Shown: positions 56,336 to 64,000 of the stretch, piece after piece
Layout: each line of letters begins with the position of its first letter
Position numbering within the stretch: position 1 is the stretch's first letter
Translations under genes and position numbers: made by a program
The notes under the pieces: generated by a model
What the model saw: only the letters and a program-made list of their open reading frames with translations
The model's database searches: none
What the model was told of the DNA's origin: nothing
Origin: Euclidia mi
Taxonomy: Eukaryota > Arthropoda > Insecta > Lepidoptera > Erebidae
Direction of reading: 5' to 3'
DNA: 64,000 nucleotides
Assembly (NCBI GenBank): GCA_944739405.2
Contig: OX123182.2
Span: forward strand, 15,883,326 to 15,947,325

Positions 56336-56511
56336 GGCTACTGCTCCGCTCCCGTAACTCATAGCGTGATGTTATGTAACCTATAGCCTTCCCCGATAAA
56401 TGTGCTATCTAAAACTGAAATAATTTTTCAAATCGGACCAGTAGTTACTGAGATTAGCGCTTTCTAACAAACAAACAAACTATTCAGTTTTATATATTAG
56501 TATATATTAGA
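56336..56511 (-). mobile_element. 5' part of a Helitron, 3' end missing
   Basis: On the minus strand it starts TCTAATATATACTAATATA and contains GCGCTAATCTCAGTAACTACTGGTCCGATTTG, as in 38314-38509. The CTAG end is not found. Confidence 0.55.
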
Positions 56512-57971
56512 TTTGGCCAGACATGAGATGTTGTAGTAGATTAGTGGGTACGTGCACATTATTTTAAGTGGATACAGGTATATACATACGTTTCAAAATA
56601 ATATAAATAATTAAAATTAATGAAATTTTAATTTTTTGTGTAAGTAATTTGATGAAATCGCAGATTTCTTAAATGCTTATTTTTTAAATCTTTAAATGAA
56701 GCATGAAGAATTGCAATGTCTCACAGCACAAGTCGTATGTACCATCTTAATTAATATTCATAAGCAAATAAATAAGTAACGAACAAAAAACAAGCACGCG
56801 CAAGCCCCCAAAAACATGTACCTAGTTAGGAACTAAAGTGATATACGTAAGTAGGTACCGCTCTTCCCGCGTCTCACCTCTTGTCCCCCGCACGATTGAC
56901 CCGGCTAGACGCGTTCGTCGAACGACTGTATGGATTATTTGACTGTGGTTTTACTCTAGAAGCAGCGTTTGAAAGGTTGAGAGTCTGAGTGATAAGTTTT
57001 ACAGGTGTAACATGTTTTGATTCTACAAAGGATTCGTTCTGGCAATTATTTAACTAGCTTCTAACTTTTCGGTTATATGGTCAAAAGGTGGTACATGTGC
57101 CATTCTTGTCAATATAAGGTATAAAAATAAGTTTAATTTAAATCGGATCACAGATCAAGCAAATGGTGGATAGACGATGGCACCATCTATCGAAATTATT
57201 TGCAACCCCACCAAAGATTTCTTTCTTTCTTTCTTTCTTTCTAAATAGTTATAACTTAACATAATACAGATAATCTAATACCTCTAAAACTCGCATTAAA
57301 CCCGGCCGACCGAAGACGGATAGCGTCGTTCGAAATTTTAGCTCAAATAAATTTGAGAACAATCTGAGACCATTATTCAAAGACTTTTCTGTAACTTCGA
57401 CGGCCCACTGAACGGGGGATAATAAGCTATAGATCTTTGTATTAAACAAATGTACTGTAACGATGCCTCCACTTTGCCAATACAAATGTTTATGTGCGCG
57501 AGCCATAAAATTGCTTACGGTTTTTTTTCACGAATCCTAAGTCATTCAGGTAAATAAAATTACTTACATAATTAAATCATTTCGAAGTTATGTGGGTACT
57601 AATTTGTTAAGTATCCCTTGCCTAACAAATAAAGAAAACATTGTGAAGAAACCTGCATATCTGAGAGAACTCCGTAATGTCCTCGAAAAACATGTAATGA
57701 ACAATAGAAGCCTTCTGAATGAGAAGAGATTCATGCCCAAGAAACAAGGTAGATACTGATGATGATGAAACATGACTTTGTTGCGTCGAGCATTATGGGC
57801 CCAACATGGGACAACACTAAGAGAGTCACAAATTGTTGTTTTGGGTCTAGGAGTCCCTTGCAAAAAGTTCGCCGCGATACAGGAGATATCCGGTTCAAAT
57901 CACTATCTTTTAAAGACAACAAACATATTCTGAACAGTATACAACTTACTGTACTAACACTGTCAATAAAT
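56512..57971. other. Intergenic DNA with TTTC microsatellite and SINE-tail fragment
   Basis: A (TTTC) run occupies 57218-57242. At 57640-57770 a degraded SINE/LINE tail (GTGAAGAAACCTGCATATCTGAG ... GATGATGATG) matches the 3' part of the SINE at 31390-31701. No gene recognised. Confidence 0.5.
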
Positions 57972-58522
57972 AGTAAGGCCGCGTTCCTACTATATCGTGA
58001 CAATTACTTAATAATTCGTTGGACTGGTATCGAACATATTGTAGAAGAACTAAATATCTTGTCATTGTATCGAATCTGTGCTACTTCAAAAAAAATGTCT
58101 ATGGCAGGTAATCATCTCGTCCTGTATCTGACAACTTCCATTCTCTTGAGTGTCATCGAACACATCATCATCATCATCAGCCCTTAACAGTCCACTGCTG
58201 GAGTAGGCCTCTCTTTTGAAAGGAGGAATTGGCCTACTATACCACGCTGGCCAAACGGCTTGGTATAGGGCTTGTATCAAGTTTTCCTTCTCTTACAGTG
58301 CTGGTCTCTGCATAATATGCTCCCTTTTTCGGCTCTTACGACACACGGACAGTCATCGAACACACGAATGTAGAAACGTCGCGTCCCGACCTATACACTG
58401 TATGAAATAGGTGCAAACTAACATTGTCTCAGTAAAACTTAATTTTTTTTGGCCAATCATTTGCCGAGTTTAACGACATGATAACAGAGATTTAACGACA
58501 TAGTGGGAACACGGCCTTACTG
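57972..58522. mobile_element. TIR element of unknown superfamily, carrying a LINE/SINE tail insertion
   Basis: About 550 bp bounded by ~28-bp imperfect TIRs (AGTAAGGCCGCGTTCC on the left, AGTAAGGCCGTGTTCC as the inverse of the right). The target duplication could not be settled. Inside, 58156-58280 is a CATCATCATCATCATCAG...CCACGCTGGCC tail like those of the SINEs here. A possible related single end is at 26518. Confidence 0.5.
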
Positions 58523-58524
58523 AT

Positions 58525-60068
58525 AATACTACTGCTACACGGTAGGTGAAGCCATAAAAGTGTACACATGCCGTCGGCCGACACAAAGGCTTTGTTATAT
58601 TTTAAAACTGACAGCCTATTTTTAACCAGTCAATGATAATTTTATTATAGATTATACAAGATTATTTAGCGCGTCTTATTCGCGATAACTAAGTTATTTA
58701 AGGCATAAATACCTAGATATTATCCAACGTTTCGACTGACTTGCACTGGTCAACTTGTATAATGTACACAAAACAGGAAAGTTGAAAATCGTTTATTAGC
58801 TTACGTAGAAAATAAATGTTTACAATAAAGGGTATGCACGGGTCGGAAAAATGGCATATTGTTTATAATTTTTAGAAACAGGCTTCTATCAATAAAAATA
58901 ATCAGTACCTACGATAGAACAGGAATGCATACTTCTATAACAAAATATAGGTATATATATGTACGGATCAGTACGGAAAAGGCATGTAATAATAATATAA
59001 TATTATCCAACTTTCGGTGTAGCTCTACGAATAAGGTCTAGCATATTTTATGATAAAAAATCTACATTTCTGATATACGAAGCAAAGAAAATGTGGTAAT
59101 CTAGGAAAAAAATATATTCGAATAATATCGTCGTTTTAAGTAAGTGGTTACTACACAATAGCTATAAATCTCTACGCGCACAAGTAATATGTTTTTATTT
59201 TTTATTTATTTATTTACCAACAAAATTACAAAAGAAATTTCCTTACATATTAAGAGCGTATACGCCTCGAGCGGCGGCTCGAGTTTAGGTTTTTATAGTA
59301 CCGCGGTCGCCCGCACACCGCGCATGCGAGACCCGGCGCACTATGACGGTATCGCGTGGAATAATAATCTTGATCCTTCTTGCCATACATGAACAGTATT
59401 AGTTTATGTAATACGTCGATTATGATATGAAAGTATTCAAATTAATTATTTTCAATGCACATGCATTTAAAGGTATCAAATAACGATAGATATTACATAT
59501 TTGTTTAGTAGGATGATGTTCCTCAGGATAACAACGACTATTTATAATAATTTGGCGCAGTTTTATTATATGATAGAAATAATTTATAATTGTCATCTAC
59601 ATAATTGTTACATTTCAAATATACATCTATTTTGTTATTAATGCATGAAAACCCACGAATGACACTAAATACAAAACCAAAAGAGTCGGGTAAAAGAAAA
59701 TACTTAATTAATTAAAAGAAAGAAAAAAATATACAATATGTTGATTTGTATTTACAAAATATTGTAATTATACAATACATATTCACCTAAAATTATTTCA
59801 CACAGTGTGCGATGATATAAATCCCTCTTTTTATAAAATTTTACATAGATAAGGCCAATTCTCGTATTTTATATGACATTGAAATTATATTTTGAACGAA
59901 ATGAGATTAGATTTTAAATTGACTCAGAATTGGTATTCTTCTAATTTTATTGTCATTATCATCTAGAGTCCGTGTCACGAGAACATAGACATTTTGTAAA
60001 CAAATAATTTTTACTAAGTGACTTAGCGATAGTTCTGTCAAAATTTCAAATCAATGAGTGCAACGGTA
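58525..60068. other. Intergenic DNA with one repeat copy
   Basis: No gene recognised. The stretch 59850-59955 matches, inverted, 62180-62300 inside the right end of the TIR element that follows. The stretch 59190-59250 is a TTTATTTATTTATT-rich simple sequence. Confidence 0.45.
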
Positions 60069-60154
60069 TAGGTCGGGTTCACGAAAGATAACCACTGCGC
60101 AGAAATCATTTTTTAGGTCTCCGTGGAGGTGCGGGGTGAGGTGCGGGTGGAATG

Positions 60155-60219
60155 CCAATGGTGTGGCTCCGTTCTTGACGCATTCCCTAAATGCGTCAAG
60201 AATGGAGTCATGCCATTGG
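60155..60219. repeat. 30-bp stem hairpin with four wobble positions
   Basis: Arms 60155-60184 and 60190-60219 pair across a CCCTA loop. Every mismatch is a transition, so as RNA all four would be G-U pairs. Confidence 0.75.
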
Positions 60220-60900
60220 TGCACGAATGTACATATGCGCGACGGCCGCCATTTCTGGGGCCCAATTCTGCTAATTATATTTGTTCAAAATGCAGTTTCG
60301 ATATGATGTCAGTGTCATATTTACGTCATAATGGTATTCTCCTAAATTAAGAGACATTGAAATGATATTGCGAATATATTGAGAGTTGAACAATACATAA
60401 ACGATATTCTGCTAAATATATTTTTGTACAAAGACAAACGTCAAACTGTAAATACACATATTCAAAACACCCATATTTTAAATGTTCGATTTCAAATCGT
60501 ACGTAACATTATTGATTATGTATCAAAAAATCTCTCACAATCCAACGAATAAATTCATTTACTAAAATGTTAGTATTATAGACTGCCATTGCCATATTGC
60601 ACTGCTAGGTAGTATCATCTGTATATATAAAATTCATTCACAATTCCCTGACTAACAGCAATGCACAGCCGAATCTACTGGGCACAAGATGCTAAAAATT
60701 GGCATGTACGTTCCTCGAGGACCGTATGCTGCACCCTTACGGTCCCTGACCACATGAGTAGATAAACGGAACAGAGACACAGCTTCATACAACAGCGCGA
60801 ATCGGTTGCACTACTATGAGCACGCGGCGCATGTGTGCGTGACCACTGGCCGCTTGTCGTATACGCGGCGAGAGTGGAAAGAACCGGTTTATGTAGGCAA

Positions 60901-60949
60901 GTCGTAATAACCCTAAGATTGTAGTTGACAATCTTAGGGTTATTACGAC
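60901..60949. repeat. Perfect 22-bp hairpin
   Basis: Arms 60901-60922 and 60928-60949 are exact complements (core AATAACCCTAAGATTG) with a 5-nt loop AGTTG. Confidence 0.9.
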
Positions 60950-61770
60950 GCACGTTGTTTGTTTTGTACGTTGCAAGTTTTAATATTTTAATGTAAAATA
61001 GTGGTGTTTTATTATTAATAATGGTTGTTTATTGTTCTGTGTGTATGAATAATACTAGATGAAATAATTAAATCATTATAAAGATTTTAACAATGGTAAC
61101 GTACAATTGGGTTTTTTAATTAGGTATAACTCCTGATAATTTTGTCGCATTTGTTGAATTGCTCGAGCAAAAGTTTCGAGAATATTTCGATCTTGAAATA
61201 AATATTGTCAATGTTGGCAACGAAATACTTAACAACTCATTAGTTGTGAAATTGTGTAAAATCAATTAATGTTTACAAAACCAATGACTATCAGAAAGTG
61301 ATCGAATTTTAATAACGTATCAATGTCAGAAAGCAAGAAAATACCAAATAAAAGTCTGTCATGAATTGTCAATAAGGTCGAAAATCGCATGCACCTGTTT
61401 TTTGTAAGCCCTATCGATGGTTGATCATTTTATAGTCATTTGTTTTGTGCGCGTGTTTGAACGTCTCATTTGTCTTACACAATTTCTTTTTAAACTTATT
61501 TTAGATACCTATCCCCGTGGTAAAACTAGTGGCCATAATAGCTAAAGGAGATTCCTATGTTTATTAGCAAAATAGATCATATTACCAGTAAATATTCAAC
61601 ACGATTAGTGGTATCGTTGGGAATGTCAAATAAATCACGTCGTCACGTCGTGTCCTTGGTAACAAATGTATATTTTTATTCCGTGCTTTTAAAATTTTCA
61701 GGTGCATGCCTTTTTTGGTACCACTCGCTATTTTATTTACAACAGCTGTACTTCTGCCGTATAGCGAATC

Positions 61771-61854
61771 CGTCAAGTCCAAGAATCTGCCCAATCCACG
61801 AATCTGTCGAGTTGGGAATCTGCCAAATCACGAAACTGTCCAATCCAGAATCTG
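61771..61854. repeat. Five-unit 16-19-bp minisatellite
   Basis: Five diverged units end in AATCTG or AAACTG (for example CCCAATCCACGAATCTG at 61790-61806 and TCCAATCCAGAATCTG at 61839-61854). Confidence 0.7.
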
Positions 61855-62328
61855 TCGTATACCGAACAAGCGATTTGTCTTAACCTATTGTGACAACCCT
61901 ACCAAAATAGGTAACTAATTTACAAGCTCTTAAGAAGCTGTCTCTCTGTTCGGTTTATTTACTCATGTGCCCTGACTAAGAAGAGATTTCCCGAAACATC
62001 TACCAGATCGTAAGGAACTGTTAAAGTGAAATAAAATGTGAGAGCGTACTTGCGTGCATATTACATAAAAAAACAAATCATAGGCAACGCTGTAACATTA
62101 AATTACCAGCAATAAAGTTAATTATTTCATTAATGGCAATACCTACTCATGTCAGGATATTTGACATTAAATTGAATATATCGAAATTAGAATAGAATGA
62201 CATTGTGTAGCAGAATACCGATTTTGAGTCAATTCAAAATATAATCTCATTCCATTCAAAATATGATGTCAATGTCATCTAAAATAGCAGAATTGGGCCC
62301 CTGGTCAACTTTCGTGAACCGACCTATA

Positions 62329-63237
62329 CATAGATACGTGTCATTGGAAACTAATATGTCAATGGATCGGGTTTTTATCGATATTATGCGCTGTCAAACG
62401 GATCTTTTAATGTTTTGAGGTACTGACGCCTAGAGTGTCAACATTTGGCGTTAGTTCATTGAAATGATACATTCTTGGGCTTAACATCTTTTTATCAGAG
62501 GATACAATTATTTTTTTAGTTATCAGGAAAGGGTTGGTGTTAAGTTAAATACAAGTTTATAGGATTGCAACGCTCTTCTCGCTGCCGGCATCTCGAAAAA
62601 GCGCGTGCAGAATATCAGATGGCAGAAAATTATTTATACCTAAAAAAGAAATTGCGTTTTCAGACTACCGTAACGTTTAATGGTTTTTGTTTAAGTCCAT
62701 TCTGACGACACATTCTTCATTCACAGACAACGTAAAATCTCTATGCCTAGAAATGTTTATGCAATGTATTAGCTAGTTATCTGTTATATTATTCATTGTT
62801 GGTCAATAGTTTAATATTTTAGAATAGATATGCTACTTTGAGCAATATTATTTATTGCGTAGTGATTTTTTAAAAATCGTGTCAATAATAAAGTAACATG
62901 TATGTACCTACTCTATAATTAACATACATGGTACTCTATTTTTCATTAATTTACAGACTATTACGTGTAAAACAACAAAAAAATCGGCCAATTTATGAAC
63001 ATTCGACCACTAAAACACAAAATCAAATATTTTTATTTCAGTAAAATTTAACAATATAAATTTAAAAACATAGTGGCATAATTAGGCATTGAAAAAAAAA
63101 TACTGTTCAAAAGCATAAAATCTAAAACGCCACTGTTCGAAAAAAGGTTGTGAAGCTCTGAATGTTTGTTTACAAAAAGTCTATCTTCTTGTGGCACCAA
63201 CTATAATTTGACTTCTATTGTTCTCACTGACGTTGAC
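62329..63237. other. Intergenic DNA, nothing recognised
   Basis: AT-rich sequence without a recognisable gene, RNA or element. Confidence 0.4.
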
Positions 63238-63253
63238 ACATTGTTTAATTAAC

Positions 63254-63345
63254 AACAGGCAGCGATAGCCTACTGGAGATACCAACGGACTGCTATGCAG
63301 AAGGTATCGGGTTCGAATCCACGGTGTGCTAGAACGATGATGATG
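63254..63345 (+). mobile_element. Minimal tRNA-derived SINE with 16-bp target duplication
   Basis: A 92-bp unit: tRNA-like head (CAGCGATAGCC), box B GGGTTCGAATCC, and a GATGATGATG tail. Flanking duplications of 16 bp with one mismatch, ACATTGTTTAATTAAC (63238-63253) and ACATTGTTCAATTAAC (63346-63361), show LINE-mediated insertion of just this short unit. Confidence 0.8.
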
Positions 63346-63395
63346 ACATTGTTCAATTAACGATCTAGACACGATAACATTCCAATATCAGTTTA

Positions 63396-63480
63396 TTTAG
63401 GAGAATACCATTTGTGACATGAGTATGACACTGACATTAGATCGAAACTGCATTTTGAACAAATGTAGTTAGAAGAATTG
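63396..63480 (-). repeat. Inverted copy of the 60265-60365 repeat
   Basis: The reverse complement contains CATTTGTTCAAAATGCAGTTTCGAT and GGTATTCTCCTAAAT, matching 60265-60355. Confidence 0.65.
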
Positions 63481-63674
63481 AGTCAAAATAAACTGTTAAC
63501 TGGTGCAGAATAAGACTGCACAGTAGGTAGGTGGGCTTGTGTGTGTTAGGTACCTGCAATGCGAGCTCGTGGGGATCAGCTGAGCTGCGGCGGTTTGTAA
63601 GATAATATTCGATTCAAGTCTGCTTTTAATTGCATTGCATAGTACGTTTTAGGTAAATACCTATTACATTGGTA

Positions 63675-63895
63675 TCATGCTAACGACGGCGCGTCCTAGC
63701 TTAAAATAACCATAATTTTGCCCCCATTAAGAACCTCATACATGGGCTCTGTAAATTCATCGGTCGGTCACCCATCCATACTATGACCGTGATGTCAATT
63801 ACTTTACCTTAACTTATGTAGTTTGTACGAAAATAAACCTGCGATAAAGGCTTTGCAAGCCAATCCCATGGTCACCCATCAAAGATCAAATGCGT
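63675..63895 (-). repeat. Inverted copy of the 55850-56155 repeat
   Basis: The reverse complement contains two GATGGGTGACC words about 110 bp apart, the TAAGTTAAGGTAAAGTAATTGACATC block and the TTAAGCTAGGACGCGCCGT end found at 55850-56155. The window ends just beyond it. Confidence 0.65.
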
Positions 63896-64000
63896 CTAAC
63901 TACTGTACCTGTTTATACTGTATATTGCCACTTGATTTTTGCAGCAAGGTATTATATCTAACGGTCCGTTTCTGTCAGTCTCGCCCAGCCCCTAGTTGAC

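Larger units (their letters stand above)
60069..62326. mobile_element. 2.26-kb TIR element with TA target duplication
   Basis: Left end TAGGTCGGGTTCACGAAAG, right end the inverse of TAGGTCGGTTCACGAAAG, with TA on both sides (60067-60068 and 62327-62328). Subterminal GGGGCCCAATTCTGCTA (60256-60272) is inverted near 62286-62302. It contains two long hairpins (60155-60219, 60901-60949), a Helitron-like scrap (60617-60760) and a minisatellite (61771-61854). No transposase is seen. TA duplication suggests Tc1/mariner-type, but it is also possible that two related short elements bracket unrelated DNA. Confidence 0.5.

Noticed and set aside
60901..60949. Telomere-like CCCTAA repeat
   Set aside because: Only one CCCTAA occurs per arm, with no array; insect telomeres use TTAGG repeats.

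Overview
The window looks like a piece of an AT-rich insect genome, most likely a moth or butterfly (Lepidoptera). That placement is inferred from the repeats: several short Helitrons (5'-TC, 3'-CTAG, inserted between A and T), tRNA-derived SINE families with a GTTCGA-type B box and lepidopteran-style bodies, and the single host gene, an insect-type SLC16 transporter. No rRNA, functional tRNA, CRISPR array or prokaryotic operon was seen. Nearly all other open frames are short chance frames.

Host gene. The only convincing host gene is on the minus strand, 19006 to 14262. It is a four-exon coding region (17414-19006, 16785-17018, 15184-15466, 14262-14473) with canonical GT-AG junctions and compatible phases. 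It encodes a 773-residue, 12-TM monocarboxylate-transporter-like protein. A strong splice acceptor in the 5' UTR (about 19108) implies an unseen upstream non-coding exon. Its introns carry a SINE and a small TIR element with a 6-bp target duplication.

Mobile DNA by region. 0-6.4 kb: an RTE-like LINE scrap, then a complete but decayed Ty3/gypsy retrotransposon (725-6351; LTRs, PBS, gag, PR, RT, RNase H, IN, PPT, TSD CTAT). 7-13 kb: small MITE-like elements. 22.4-23.1 kb: a Harbinger-type relic holding a fragment of transposase. 24-27 kb: Helitron, LINE and SINE pieces. 27.6-28.5 kb: a dead mariner. 29.1-30.0 kb: a Harbinger-type element with a MADF-like ORF, itself hit by a Helitron. 31.4-35.3 kb: a SINE followed by a second, young gypsy copy. 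35.5-36.9 kb: a pogo-like element packed with palindromic copies of one motif. 37-39.4 kb: two Helitrons and a non-autonomous hAT with a perfect 8-bp TSD. 42.5-43.0 kb: a fold-back type repeat with a CTGT microsatellite. 45.2 kb: a SINE. 52-54 kb: LINE 3' end and nested Helitrons. 55.8-64 kb: repeat pairs, TIR elements, hairpins and a minimal SINE.

Most interesting object. The gypsy element at 31717-35289 has two 465-bp LTRs that I read as identical, and one uninterrupted 867-codon ORF joining Gag (with CCHC knuckle) in frame to a complete integrase (zinc-binding H/C cluster, D-D-35-E, GPY motif). Protease, reverse transcriptase and RNase H are cleanly absent. Relative to the older copy at 725-6351 the missing block is about 2.15 kb, bounded by AACG microhomology. 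It looks like a recently mobile, RT-less Gag-integrase element that must borrow reverse transcriptase in trans.
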